Shown here one piece after another: positions 1 to 13,560 of a stretch of DNA of 64,000 nucleotides; within the stretch, counting starts at the first letter, position 1, and every line of letters starts with the position of its first letter. The translations under genes and the position numbers were made by a program. The notes beneath the pieces are model-generated. The model did no database searches. It had not been told where the DNA came from and worked only from the letters and a program-made list of their open reading frames with translations. Source of the DNA: Dermatophagoides farinae (Eukaryota; Arthropoda; Arachnida; Sarcoptiformes; Pyroglyphidae); assembly GCF_024713945.1 (NCBI RefSeq), contig NC_134679.1, positions 67,001 through 131,000 on the forward strand, read 5' to 3'.

Positions 1-3000
1 TTTTGGGCTCTGTTAATTGGTTCCACTTGGTTTTCTAGTTCTAAAGATTCAAACACTTTGAATGGACGACACATAATGTCCGTTCAAGGCGTTTTTTTTT
101 GTTTCCTGTGTTGACCATTTTTAATTTTCAATCTTTTTGTTTCATTATCAAGAAATAAAAGCAATCTTAATTTCGTGTCGTCTAGGATGAAAATTCGGTG
201 ACAAAAGTTATTTCCAACTACAAGGTGATGAGTTTTTGTTTTCATCTTCACTACTGCTGAGACTAACTTGACAAACACACACACACACACAATTGATTGG
301 TTACAATATTGATTTGTATGGACCATTTACAATTAAGAATTAATCGTAAATCTTATTCTCGATGTTATGTTATAATAATTATTGTCCATGTTTCCATTAT
401 CATTATTATGACGTTTATTGTCGTCATTTATTGTCGTACAAACAAACTAACACACAAACAAACAAACAATGGAACAAAGATTGAGATTGCCGAATCTTGC
501 CAAATTCAGATTCATATATGTCTTGTCTTTTGTTGTAGTTGTTTGTGGTCCAATATTGGTGGTGGTTATTTTTGGTCAGTAGTCGTTACAACAACAACAA
601 CAAAAACAACAACGACGACATTTAATACATTGAACATTGGTTGCATTTCGTTTTTTCTTTGTGCTGATCCATACATTTGATCAATTATGATCAAACAATG
701 TCGTGTAATGAGTGAGAGTGTGTAGAATGTATGTAATGGCCACGATTGATGATGATGATAATAATGAATCCAAGTCTGAAATATTTTTTTGCTCCGAAAA
801 TAATAATAATGATGATGATGATGATTTCATATCTGTGTGCATGTGTTTGATATATAATTGAATCGAAACTAATGATTCTAAATGACATTGTCGTTTTTTC
901 TCTTTTTCAGCCACGGAGAAATAAGAAACAATGGGATAAATTCAATGGGAAAAAAATGGATTATCAACCCAACTTTAACTAAGCAAAACAAAATGGAAAA
1001 ACAAACATGATTGAGTTGCCATTTAAACACATTGATGATAGATAGGGTGACTCATCTTCCATGTGTTATCGTACTAGGTAAATTCACCAATGAATGACAT
1101 CTGATGTGAGTTTGCAGAATGTTTCATGTTCTCTTGAAAATTTTTCATTTGGAGAAAAAAATCCATCATCTTATTATCGGCAACATAAAATATGGTGCTT
1201 GAAAGTTTGAGACCCAAATTTTTTTTTTGAAATTTCTCTCATTTTTTCTGACTTGCTAATCCTATTATTATTTCAATGACGGAAATGAGTTTGATTATAG
1301 TGCCAAGAAAAAGATCCAAGGGCTAATGTCTTGGGAGAATGAGAATGAATGAGGAATGACAAAACAAAAAACAGTATAAACTGTAAAAGTCTTAGTAAAA
1401 AAATCTTTCTTTCAAAAGATAAACACTCGAACATCAATTATGCACGTGATTTGAGTTGATGTTTATTTATTATTTGTCTATATTCAATTCCATTCGTCAA
1501 TAACCAATAATCAATAATCAATATGAGTGAATAAAGAAAACAAGTTTTCCATTTTCACTCAGCTTGATTTGACTTGTCTTATCAATCGACGAACATTCAT
1601 TTTCGTTTTCTCTCCAACACTCGCACACACTAGAATATAAATGGGTTGATTGATTGAATCATTCATTTTTCTTCCACATTGGCATGAAATTAAAAGAAAA
1701 AAATCAACCGGATCGTGCAAGTGCCAAACGAACAAATAAACTATTAGAACTAATAGAACGACAGTGGCCATGTTTTTTCCAGTTTTTGCCATTTATCATC
1801 GTATGTTTTCTCGAATTCTCATCATCATTAAAATTCGAACTACAAAGAAATGTTTGTTTGTTTGATCTTAATTACTTTTAGCATTATTTTATTCATCGAT
1901 TCAATTCATTTTGTTCCATTTGTTGTCGTTATCGTTTAGCGGCCAATTCGGCCAATTCGATCATTTGATCTTTTCATATAAAACAAACAGACGGTTAATA
2001 ATGGACCTCGAGTGGAAGAATAGAAAAGAAAAACGATTGTAAATCATTTTTTCTTCATTCGTGATTAATGTTCATTTTGTTTTCATATTCGAACAGCTAA
2101 CAGTTATAGAATGACGCTGTTGTGATTCTAGGAAAGCACAATTTACCCCATATAATCGCTAACCATTTGTTTTTTTCTTCATTTTCATTTTAAATTTACC
2201 AAAATTATGCTGTCCATATCATCATGATGAATAAACAACGTTGTCCTCGTTCAATTATTTTTCTTTGCATTTCGTTGTGGCTAATTACTTATGAATTGAA
2301 TATAATGTGGATTCTAAAAGATTTTTCGACACGACTTTCTTGATTATGATGAACAGTGAATGCCAAGTACAGCAGAAAAGCAACCACCGGTGCGATTACT
2401 GAGGTATCAGCCAAATGGCAATCTCTTTTTTGGGTTAATTAATTAATTATTTGTTGCATCATATCTCCATTCCTTCCCATTCAAACCCAAGCTCGCTGAT
2501 TAATATCATTTATATCGGTGTTTTTTGTTTATTTTTGAACGTATCAAAAATATTAGATTAAATCGTGAAAATTCCTTTAAATTCATTTTTGATTTACATT
2601 TGATTTTAAACGAATTATTCTCACAACCCTAAATTATGTTCTGTTTAACATTACACAATTTATTCAACATTCTTTTGTCTTGTATAAAGAAAACAGAATC
2701 TGAAAACAAAACCAAAAAACAAATAAAAAATTCAAAAAATTTCCACTTCTCATGTGATACCCTTATTCGTTTTTTTTCATTCTAAATCTCTCAAAAATCA
2801 GGTCAACTGTATAGCAGCAAAGTATGTAGTACCAACGACAAAAAAACATTGATTGTATGCGAATAACAACATTATTCTATAGAGGATTTTTTTTGTTCCT
2901 ACTTGGGGATCATAGTCAGTGGGCAGCGAAAAACCTCTTGGAAATTTCTTTAAAAAAGAATTCAAGAATCGTGAAAAAATAACTTGATTATCGTGCACAC

Positions 3001-3364
3001 AAAGTGTACACACACCGATGATTATGATGATAATGATGCGAATCAATTGGTGAATGAAAATTGACGAAAACCTACTCTAGTCTAGTTGTTAGCTAGCTGT
3101 TTTTTTTCATTCGCATGGGGTTGTTTCATTATTATTATTCTTGATCTTGTCGTCATCATCATCATCAGGGTTTCCGCATTGTACCGTTAAATAGTTGAAT
3201 TAATTTTCAAGCACATGCAACATTATACATCCATAGAGAGAAAAAACACATACAAATCCACAGAAGATAGGATAGCATATAATAATAATTCAAGCATACT
3301 AATTCAAAATAATAGGAATCACACACCACACCTTCCCCCTTGGTACATACATTCAGTTCCCCTT

Positions 3365-3367
<3 letters not shown>

Positions 3368-3455
<88 letters not shown>
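3368..3455. repeat. (GA)n microsatellite, about 44 units
   Basis: Uninterrupted GA dinucleotide tract, the longest simple repeat in the window. It produces spurious Arg-Glu ORFs on + and Leu-Ser ORFs on -. Confidence 0.97.
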
Positions 3456-3458
<3 letters not shown>

Positions 3459-4951
3459 AAAACTAACGACTTTCTCTCTCTTTCTTTGTAGATTCTGGAA
3501 CACAAACACAAACATCAACATCGACACACAGACGCACATTATATATTGGAAGCTCAAACAAACACTGAATAAAATTAAGTTACCCGTATGGTGATGGTGA
3601 TGGTGGCTTGAATTCTATGTCATATGTGTGTATTCCATACGTTTGTTGTTGTTGTTTGATGTTGCTTTTTATGTTGCATGCTCGTTAATTCGTATTAATG
3701 TTAGCGGAATAATAACAACAACCAGTATACCCAATATATAAACCTTTATAATATAATATAATATCATCATCATCATCATCATCATCAGCAACAACAACAA
3801 CAAAAATCAACAATACACAACCACACATCCACCCAGACAGACATGTGCTAGGATATTTGTGTTATTATTATCATTATATTTAGCAATGTTGTTGTTGTTG
3901 TTGTTCGATATGACTCTTTCTTCGTCATTCCTGGAAGAATCTTATTGCAATAAACTAATTCAAATGTTCATCATTCATGAACAACTAGAGAAAGGAACAA
4001 AAAAGTATATTCTCTTGTTGTTGTTGTTGTTGAAAGAAAAAGAATAAAAAATGAAATTAGGCAATGCAAAAGTGAACCACAATGTTTGATTCATTCATTG
4101 TTGGTTTTATTGCATTGATTGACTTTATCGATACTCACAATAAAGGGTTGCCTGATAGTGAGTGTTTAGTTATTTGTCCGATCGATGATCGCATCGACTG
4201 GTATCATGACATCATTTGATTGTTTCCAGTTGATTTTGTATAAATTTGTAGATTAAAAATCGATTATTTTGCTGTGAATATAAATTTTATCTGTTTCTAA
4301 TCTTTGAATGAATGTTTCATGAATACGATCGATTTGTTTCAACAATGAGTGAATGAAAAAGAAAAAATAAAAAATTTGGATCGATCGATATTCAGGACAG
4401 GCAAACTGTGCAACGTCATTATCTGTAACTTTTGTGTGATGGCTGCCAAAAGCGTGTCAATTTCGCTCGGCATTTTTGAAATTGAAAAATAACTGAATTT
4501 TAGAATTTCGAATTTGCTTTCACTACAATTTCTTCATGGAAAAATCATATTCTTCATTTCAACGCCATATGGAATTCAATGAAGGGCAGAAAAAATAAAA
4601 AATGCCCGTTCATCTTAACGGTTATCGTGAGACAAGTGGCGGAGAAAATTTTCTTTCAAATCTGAAACACACCATGATAGTGATGATGTTATAGTGAATG
4701 TTTGTGAGTTGGTTACGGATGCTCGGTTCTAATGCATGTGTATGTTTCAAGATAAATTACCCAGAATCATTTTGTGACCATTAAATAGTTGTTTGTTTTC
4801 ATTTGTTCTGTGCGCAAAAGGAGCAGCAAAAAGAAAAGAAAAAGAAAACATTCAGATTCAAACACTGAATGTTTCCGCTCACAAACAATAACATCCAATG
4901 ATGACCACTAATGTTGTATGTTGAATCTCGACTTGAATTAATAATTGAATC

Positions 4952-4988
4952 CAAACAAACAAACAAACAAACAAACAAACAAACAAAC
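4952..4988. repeat. (AAAC)n microsatellite
   Basis: About nine AAAC/CAAA units in a row. Read on the minus strand it gives the repeated Cys-Leu-Phe-Val pattern of a spurious ORF. Confidence 0.9.
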
Positions 4989-5397
4989 GAACAAACCAAA
5001 TGAAAAACCATATTGGGCACCATTATATAAATGGGCACTGGCTGGTTCAATTTGCAATAAACATAATAAACATTTGCATCAAATGAAATAAAATGGCCAT
5101 TTTAATAAATTGAAATGAAATTATATTAATATTAATATTAATACATCCACCACCATCATTTTGTTTAAATTATTTCATATTTCATATTTCAATTTCAATT
5201 TTCTTTCAAATGATTATTGTTATTTAAATTGCAGGCCGGAATTGGACAGTAATAATAATGATAAATAGTTGAATGTTTCCATGATGGCCATGTCCATGTA
5301 TTTATGATGAGAACTGAATCTTCTATGTTTGTTTCAAATTGTTTACACTTTAGATATACACTATAGATACAAAAATAGAACTAGATTGGTGAAGAAG

Positions 5398-5598
5398 ATG
5401 AATCAAACGAACAAATCAGAATTGAGCACGTATTTTCAATTAGTCAATAATGATGAACAAACACAAATACTGAGCGAAGAGACTCGAGACTCGGTTTCAT
5501 TCGGTCAAAGTAATTTTGATACAAAAATTCAATATACACAAATATTCACTCAAACATTCGGCAATCGTTTTCAAATGCGTTTGTTGCATACAGAATAG
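5398..5598 (+). CDS. Small ORF, 66 codons, unrecognised
   Basis: ATG at 5398 opens a 66-residue frame rich in Gln, Asn, Thr and acidic residues, with none of the homopolymer bias of neighbouring chance ORFs. There is no signal peptide or transmembrane segment, and I recognise no family. The frame stays open a little upstream, so it could also be an exon, although I see no convincing acceptor. It stands alone in gene-poor DNA. A chance ORF of this length is quite possible here, so the call rests only on amino-acid composition. Confidence 0.22.
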   Translation: MNQTNKSELSTYFQLVNNDEQTQILSEETRDSVSFGQSNFDTKIQYTQIFTQTFGNRFQMRLLHTE

Positions 5599-8409
5599 CA
5601 ATGCTATGAAAAGGAAAACAAAGTATCTAAATCTTTGTTTCTATTAAACCATCATGTGGACATTCGATTGTTTGTATAAGAATTGGCAATTCTTACCAAA
5701 CTTACCAAAAACGAGTCTACTTTATTTGGTTTCTTTTTCACTTTCAGTTCAAGTCATTTCATCTATCTATTATCTATTAGTACTGATAAAACGTGTGGCC
5801 CTTCTGGCCCTTTCTTCAATCTCTCAATCAATATTGATCACTTGACATAGTGGTAGTATGACAGAAAATAAAATGAAAATAGTTATGGAAAATTCTTATA
5901 AAATGAATTCGAAAGATGCGTGATGCCTTTTTTATTCATTTCGTATCATTGACGAGAATAAAATTGTCAATGTCAAATATTTACATACCATGCATGAGAA
6001 GAGAGCTAAAGAGAGCTACGACGTTATACACCAATCTCATCTTCATCATCATTCGAATGATTACGATGATAATGATGATGAGCATGATACATGCCTTTGT
6101 GTGCGTGTATGTGTGTTTCAAGTGGATGGAAGAAAATATTCCACTTGAAACTATAGGCAAATTTGGTCAAGTGATGCAGATTTCTTTCGTAAAAAAAACA
6201 ATTGATGTGTCAATAAGGGATTCTATGTAAACTGATTGTATCAGTGTTTTGTTTTTTTTCATTTTTGCTTACATTATTAGATTATTGCTGAATTCAGCAA
6301 GATATTCGAGGATCCATCATCATCATGATGGAGGTTAATTGATGCAAATTATGTAATAGACAATGCCTTGTCGTATATTGTTATTATTAAACTATAATTG
6401 CTCAAAGGCATCATCCATCTTTCTTGATATAATAGTTACAGAATAAATTTGATTATAATCATTGATTAGGGTGATGACACACATGCACATACATAATGAA
6501 TCCATGAATATAAATCGGATATGATCATGTTGAAAAGGTTACTACCCTGTTCATCATCTCTTATCATCATCATTATCATTTTCAATTCCAACAAATTCAC
6601 AGTGATGCAAAAATTAGTTTTGTTCACCATTATCAATTGTGATGATAATAATATGGCAAAGTATAAGAATTGTATAAGAAGGTCCACGATGGATGATGCA
6701 CACAAAAAAATTCTCTTTTCCTTTCTCATTGTTTCAGTGACTTTGAACATCTTATTATCTTTCATAATATTTTAGCCGTTCACATCTCTATTCACTGAAC
6801 ATACATTTTCAATTTTATATTTTCGATATATGGGGTTTTGCCGCATCGTTCCAGTTTACTCTTATTCAGTTTTTTCCATTCATTCATTCTTTGCTCATGC
6901 AAAATTATGCATACATTATTGCGTTCAATGCAAGAATTACAATTTTCTTTTTCTTTGGTTCAGAATAGTTTCGAATCTAACGTCTGAATGTGAAACCATT
7001 AATTTTAATTGAATCATGGCCACCATACGCATATTTTTCGATTTTAGAGTTTTCATTTCAGTGAAGGAAAAGAAATATTTTTCACTTTTTCTCTTGCTCA
7101 AAAAAGAGATGAATTTTTGATTCCATTTGGCGTGGTGGTACCCATAGATACATGCATTTTTCATTCATGTTCGAGCAATCCATGATCTTACCAATGATGA
7201 TGAGGATGATTCGAATGAAAAAAATTCTTTTCATGCTGTCGTCATCATCGTCTTTTTCTTTGTTGTTGTCGTTGTCGTTGCCGTTGCTGTTGTTTGATGG
7301 AATCATACCAAGTCAAAGCGAAAGATAAAATTTTCGTTTGCCTTTTTTTCTGGTTACATCCATCGATAGGGCCTAACCATAGAGTTGAACAAGAAAAAAT
7401 TAAATTATACTTTGCAAGAAAAAAACGAAAAATAAAAAATAAAAAATAAAATTTAAATTTCTAATGAATATTTAATGGTTGTCGATTCGATGGATGCAAA
7501 TATGTTTGGTCCTCTCATCCTTCTTCGTTCATTCATTCATTCATTCATTCATTGATTTTTTTCTCGCTTTGTTGAATATTTTATACATACAACAATTTTA
7601 TTTTTATTATTGAAACAATATTCATGCACATGCGTGCAACAAGAGTTTATCTTTATCATTGGGTGATGATGATGATGAATTCTGATCAAGACAAGAATGA
7701 GTCATAATCATGATTAAGGTCTAACGATAAGAAATGATCGAAGGGCAGGCAACAATCAATGTTTCGCAAGGTTGTTTGTATGAAACGAAAAATGAAAAAA
7801 AATTTGACAAATAAAAAATGGCATCTCTATGTACTACACCTCGTTGAAAAATCTTTAAAGTTTTCCCTTGTGCATGATAACAAAAACATATTCTTCATTC
7901 ATTGAGCAATATATAGCTAGCTGAAAACTTTTTGCACAACACACACAGAGGCAAAAATGGTGGCTTGAAAAAAAAAATCAAAAATGTAAATTAAATGGAA
8001 ATTTTTTTTTCTTTTCACTTGTGTATAGCTTCACATCCGATATGATAATGACGAGACTCACTAGTATATCTACTATAGTAATAATTATTATACATAATAC
8101 ATAATACATATACATATACGTGTGCATTGCACTGATGGTAACCTAGAAGATGTAATTTTTTCTCTTTTGGTAGGCGTATTGGCCACTGATGAATTGTAGC
8201 TTTGTGGCTAAAACTTTTTCTGTTTCATCGATAATCATAGTGTTATTTGGTTATGAATATAATGACGTATGTGTGTATGAATCTTTTTGATTCTTTCTTA
8301 TAGAGTACTATTATGACGATAGGGTTCCACTTCTAAATAAAATCGATGGATTAAAATGATTGATCAATCGGTCAATCAAGTTTAATAGTTGAAACTTTTT
8401 TTTGTATAG
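5599..8409. other. Gene-poor AT-rich DNA
   Basis: No supportable gene. It contains a TTCA/ATTC tetranucleotide run at about 7527-7553 and scattered GAT repeats. The open frames at 5916-6230 and 6466-6775 are hydrophobic or Ile/Met-rich and look like chance reading of AT-rich DNA. Confidence 0.5.
7527..7553. repeat. (TTCA)n microsatellite
   Basis: Six or more consecutive ATTC units. The same motif recurs in short runs through the window, for example at 50398-50420. Confidence 0.85.
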
Positions 8410-8481
8410 CCACTGATCAAGCATTAGAACTGAATCTTGTTGAAAATATGGCCATTATATCACTGTTGTCGATATTGACCG
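8410..8481 (+). other. Candidate internal coding exon
   Basis: A T-rich tract ending in TATAG precedes the segment and a GTATAAG donor follows it. Entering in phase 1 and leaving in phase 1, it encodes 23 residues (reading TDQALELNLVENMA, then a hydrophobic run IISLLSILT) with no stop. Symmetric phase and good consensus sites at both ends are what an exon shows, but no phase-matched partner exon was found and no family is recognised. Confidence 0.25.
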
Positions 8482-9426
8482 GTATAAGAGTCTCAATCAA
8501 ATTCAAAATGTGGTTCTAATAGTAACCATTGATTTTGACAGCAAAAAAGGATTATTATTTCCAACCATCAACGATGCTGTTGCCGATTTGATCGAATGAT
8601 GGATCATCAGTTCATATTGTTTATGATGTGTGGATTTTTTTCACTACATGATTTAATTGATAGAAATGATCTGATTATCATGGATGATGGATTTAGAATT
8701 GTAATTTTTTTTTATTCAAATCAGGTTGTGTAATAATCTCAGATTGCTGCCATAACATTACAATTACTCTGACTCACTCTTTGGTTATAAGCTCTAAGAG
8801 ACAATAATTACAAATAATTTCCATTCAACCATTTATTCATTCAACACCATAAATAATGGATCTGAATGAATGAAACAATAACAACGAAATAAGCAAGAAT
8901 AATATAAAAAACATTTTTTCATTCCGGATGTGAGAAAGGTGAGCAAGAAGAAAATGAATAAAAACGATTCTTATTCTACCTGATAATGAATTAGAAAATT
9001 AACTATTTATATGCGCATACTTACTCCTCACCTTACTACTCGACTATTCGAATATGGTGTTTTTTTTCATTCAACCTGGATTATATCATTACTAATTTTG
9101 TTGATGAATCCCATCTGGATAATTAACATTATTAGTTCCATGGAAAAATAAAATATCATGGCTGAATGAATGAATCGCTGTCATCATCATTACGATTGAC
9201 GATATTAGTGGATGAATGAATGAATGAAAATCGACAACGAATATAAAATTTATTCAACATGCCAACCAAATGATATACGGCCACACAAACATACGTACAT
9301 ACACACGAAATGTTGTCTTGCTCACATCTCCTTGTAACAAGTACTATTTAGAATGTAGAGCAATGAAAAAAACAATCCAATGAACTGAATATTTGGTAAT
9401 AGTAACAACAACAACAACAAGAACGA

Positions 9427-9431
<5 letters not shown>

Positions 9432-9461
<30 letters not shown>
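9432..9461. repeat. (GA)n microsatellite
   Basis: About 15 GA units next to a short ACA repeat. Confidence 0.9.
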
Positions 9462-9464
<3 letters not shown>

Positions 9465-11776
9465 AAAATATGGTGAAAACCGAAACGAAACGAAATGAAC
9501 GAGTGGTGAATGAGTTGAACATCATCACATAATAAAAATGTTGTCAAAAATGTCAAATTACCCAACATGTCTTTGTCGGTCGGGTTTTTTTCGTGTGGAT
9601 CGTGTTTCTTTCTTTACTCTCTATAAGTCCTTTGATTCTCACTGTCTCTTCTATCGTATGGACTTGATGGGTTCCAACAACGATGAGAAATTGTCTCTCT
9701 CTTTTTTTCTTGTTTGATGCTGATGATGATGTTTTATTTGGCTGGAATCATCGTTGTTTATGTGTGTGTATATTTCGTCATCATTCGTGTGATTCGTGTG
9801 TGTGGTTTGATGTTGTCAGGTTTTGGTTCCGTTCCGTTTTTTTTCTTCACTGTCTCTTTTTCGCCTCCCTGTATTACCATTGACATTGGTTTGTCCATGA
9901 CATAGTGTAACGCTGTGCAATGGAAATGTCCTGAAAATTTTCTCTGGACATACCGAGATAATTTTTGTTCACAGTCGCATATATCGGTATTTGCTATACT
10001 GTATGGCACTATAGGTACTCAGGAGTCATCATCATCAATTTATTCCATCATAGTCAGTTAGCTTTTTATGTTTTTTCCTATTCTTCTCTTATGGATGGCT
10101 ATGGAGGAATTTTTTTTCGCCTAGCTCGTTCGTTTCGGTTAGTTAGTTGATGACCAAAAAATATAGTTTGGTGGTTGGCTTTGCTTCTTGTTACGGATGA
10201 TGATTATGGTGCACCGGAAAAAATACATGCTTATTTCATATATCTGTGAGTGTGTGTGTGCGTGTGTGAAAATAATTGGCGCATTTGTTTTTGTTTTGAG
10301 GATAAATTCCATAGACAATAAGAGATTCTTTAACGTTTGAAACTTTATTTCAAATAGATCTGAAACAAACAAAGAAAAAGAAATGAACAAAAAAAATACT
10401 GGAATCATGAAGCGTGACAAACACTGCCTGCAAACACAACCTAGAAGAATTGAAAGAATAAGAAGAAAAAAATAATAAAATGAAAATTCACTTGGCAAAT
10501 GACGGAATGTTATCACGCAATACGAATTCACCTATAGACATACTGTTTAGATGACGATGAACATCATCATTTTGCATACGAAATAGAGAGAAAATGTTGT
10601 GATGCTGGTAAATGAAATGTGGGTATGATGGATCCGTTACTAACTCTCTCTCTCTCTCTCTCTCATGGTGTTTTATTAATATCGATAAATTCCATTGAGA
10701 TTTCGATTTTATTTCCATTGTTTTCTTCTCCAACAACAATTCGATTTATAGAAAGAATGAATGAATGAAGTGAAAAGAAATTTCGAATCATTCATCATCA
10801 TCAAATGATGATGATAATGATAATAATGAACGACTGTTAATGAATAAACTAGAAAAAAAGAATCAATTGTAGAAACAAAAATTTCTTTCTTTTCTGATCA
10901 TCTTCCCTACATTCGATTGAAATGTTTGATTTCGACTTTTTCCACAGAGTTACAATTTTTTCAATCTTTCATGATTTCAAGAATTTATCGAGTGAAATTT
11001 CCCCATTTCATTCAATGATGATGAATATCAATAGAATGAAGAGGCCACTTGAATCTATCCTGATATTCAATTGATGATGATGCCTTTGAACTAATCAATT
11101 ATTGTGCTATATATACCAATAATCAGATCAACCATCATTGACTCGATAAATAATGAATAATTAGCGCTACCAAATTGTCATTTGTCGGATTAGTTTTATT
11201 TTATTTCAAAATGGCATGGCATTTATTATTGTTATCCTAATACCAAAAATAATGAAGCCAATTATGAATGTACGAAAAACACTAAAAAAGGCAGAATTAT
11301 GAGGAAAATAGATTCTCAATTCTGTTATCGTATGAATTTTTCTTTCCATTTTTTCAATATTGCCCAAACACAATTCCCACTCCCTTTACCAATCAATCGA
11401 TATTTCAATCATCAACCGATACTTGTGTACAAGATTTGCATACACACTCACACACACTCAAAGGAAATTGATATATAACGATCAAACATGATCGACAATG
11501 ACGAAATCGCGTGTCAAAGATTGTTTTGTGCCTCCTTTTTCTTTTTTCGTCCACAAAATCGAGAGAAATGAAAATAAAAATAAAAACAAAAGCAACAAAA
11601 TCATCTACATCGATTTTCGGCGATCGACGACAATCGATTTGATTTGGAAGACAGAAGAAGAAAAACAAGACTCAAAAACGAATGCCACCTCAACCCACTC
11701 AACCGTTCATTTTGAATGATTTCACTTTTTATCTCATTCAACATAGTCTAGTCATTGTTCAAGACATGCAAAACAA

Positions 11777-11779
<3 letters not shown>

Positions 11780-11816
<37 letters not shown>
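11780..11816. repeat. (CT)n microsatellite
   Basis: About 18 CT units on the + strand, opposite in polarity to the other long GA tracts. Confidence 0.92.
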
Positions 11817-11819
<3 letters not shown>

Positions 11820-11985
11820 AAAAATGAACTTTGACATGGTGCATTAAACGTTCGATTGGAATGCACGAACTGGAAAGTGAAACACAACAAAATCATTATC
11901 ATCATCATGATCATATCGATTTTTCTCCATCATGGCTTTTCAACTCAATTTAATTTAAATTTTAGATTTACACTTTGAATTCTTT

Positions 11986-12271
11986 TCATTCAACGACAGT
12001 GTGAGAACTGGGGGCGAACATGAAAGAGAATTTAAAGCAATGAACAAAATCATCGTTCAATTCAATGGAGAAAATTGAAAAAAATTCATAATTCATGCCA
12101 TACATAAAAGAAATTCTCAGTGTTTGATGTGTTATGAACGAAATGTAAACCTGTCGGCTTTTTCTTGTTCCCGGCATTCAATATTAATTATTGATCCCAC
12201 ATCGCGTAACATCGTAAATCTGGTTCGACATTGAATATCAAAGTTTGTTTCGGTGGATTTATCACGTCGAT
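11986..12271 (-). CDS. Candidate 3' end of a minus-strand gene (two exons)
   Basis: On the minus strand, 12271-12151 reads as about 39 coding-like residues (including DIQCRTRFTMLRD, then GSIINIECREQEKAD) and ends in phase 2 at a CAG|GTTTAC donor. The next good acceptor, a pyrimidine run ending in CCCCCAG, starts at 12007. Its first base completes the split codon in frame, giving SSHTVVE and a stop at 11986. The matching phase is the main support. The upstream acceptor used here (AAG before 12271) has a poor pyrimidine tract, and an alternative donor, GTAAGA, sits at the same place, so the 5' side is unresolved. The + strand is also partly open. No family is recognised. Confidence 0.3.
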
Positions 12272-13344
12272 CTTACCTTTGTTTTCTTGGTTCTACCCAA
12301 AAAAAATACCAAAACAGAAAATATCAATGTTGATTTTGATTGATTGATTTTCGTTTTTGGCTGATAGAGAATGAAAATAATGATAACCATGACTGAAATG
12401 AAAATAAATAAATAACTAAACAACAACAAATAGATTGGCCAAATAAACAAATATTTATAAAAATAATATACCAGACTGAGAGTGAACATAACCAAATGCA
12501 CACGAACATGATGGCGAAAATTAATGATATCCCATTGTATACAATGACAGAATTGAGTTTTTAAAAAATGATTTTCGTTTCGTTCAAGCTTCAAGCAAAC
12601 GAAATTGCAACACGATTCATAGTGTTGGATAATAAACAAAAAATAATGAATCCATCATCATCATCATCATTCTTTGGAAATATCGAAAAACATGGCCATG
12701 TTTAGTCCAATATTTTAACCCTGTGTATATATATTGGGAGAGAAAATGTGTCAATTTATTTTTCCTATTTCATTTCTTCTCTTTTACTTTTATTTTTATA
12801 TTCGCATTCATTATTGATTCTTGATTGTGTTTGTGTGCATGTGAGTCACTCAAGAATTTTTTACTCATAAAAAAAAGTATTGCTTCGTTTGATCGAAAGT
12901 GGTCCGGAATGAAAAGAGTCAAGTCGACATTTGTATTGAAAATGGTAATGGAAATATATGTGAATGAGATTTTTTCAATGAGCATGTAAATGTAAATAAA
13001 CAAGACAGCCACAAAAAGAAAAACTATTACCATTATTATTCCCATTATTATTAATGATGATTATGAATCGATTATTTTGTTCCTTTTTCCAGTCCTATTT
13101 CGTTTCATTCATGAAAAACTATTAGTTGCCTGTGGGTGAAATAAATAAAGAAATAATAGCTTCCAAAATTTTGAACCAAAATAAATGAGCCATCATCATT
13201 TTGCCTCGGGCTCTGAGTTTTCGCACGTGTTGTGTGCGTGTGCATGATTCTCTCATTAGTTGTGTGAAACATTTTTTTTTTGTCCAATTCATAGTCACTA
13301 CTTATCATCATTATTATTATCATATATCTGAATGCCATAGTAAA

Positions 13345-13560
13345 ATGATGATTATGAACGAAAAGTGGTCAGAACTATTACCGTACTGTTGGGACGAAAG
13401 TGAATCGAATTTTTTACTCAATTTCATATTTGGTATTCACGAAACCAACATAAACATTTTTTCGGTGGTTAATGCTTTGTTTGGTTGCTATTGGAAAAAG
13501 CCTCTCCACGGATGTGATCACAGAGATAGAACAGAAGAACTGAAATCTTCATATGAATAA
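13345..13560 (+). CDS. Small ORF, 71 codons, unrecognised
   Basis: ATG at 13345 opens a 71-residue frame with mixed composition: acidic and Trp-containing at the start (NEKWSELLPYCWDESE), a hydrophobic middle, and a charged C-terminus ending in KSSYE. It has no recognisable domain. No splice partners or polyadenylation signal were identified. It may be a chance ORF. Confidence 0.2.
   Translation: MMIMNEKWSELLPYCWDESESNFLLNFIFGIHETNINIFSVVNALFGCYWKKPLHGCDHRDRTEELKSSYE

Larger units (their letters stand above)
1..5397. other. Gene-poor AT-rich DNA with microsatellites
   Basis: I see no supportable gene. The stretch holds simple repeats: a long GA run at 3368-3455, ATC repeats near 3763-3787 and AAAC repeats at 4952-4988. 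Open frames that cross these tracts are repeat translations. A short GC-richer segment at 2357-2403 has an AG before it and a GT after it and could be a microexon. A 22-codon signal-like reading lies just upstream, at about 2227. Neither can be confirmed by eye. Confidence 0.5.
8482..11985. other. Gene-poor DNA with GA/CT repeats
   Basis: No supportable gene. GA repeats occur at 9432-9461 and CT repeats at 10643-10664 and 11780-11816. Around 9690-10010 and 10488-10620 several frames on both strands are open at once, so no strand can be chosen. Confidence 0.45.

Noticed and set aside
1654..1881. Frame with a polar start (MKLKEKNQPDRASAKRTNKL)
   Set aside because: Suggestive composition but no acceptor or donor of quality and a hydrophobic, chance-like second half.
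3215..3594. Overlapping ORFs across the long GA repeat (Arg-Glu and Leu-Ser proteins)
   Set aside because: Pure translation of a dinucleotide microsatellite in several frames and on both strands.
10488..10739. Minus-strand ORF ending in a coding-like stretch (MSIGEFVLRDNIPSFAK) with a possible acceptor at about 10608
   Set aside because: The complementary strand is equally plausible as coding (FTWQMTECYHAIRIHL), the upstream part is a GA repeat, and no phase-compatible partner was found.
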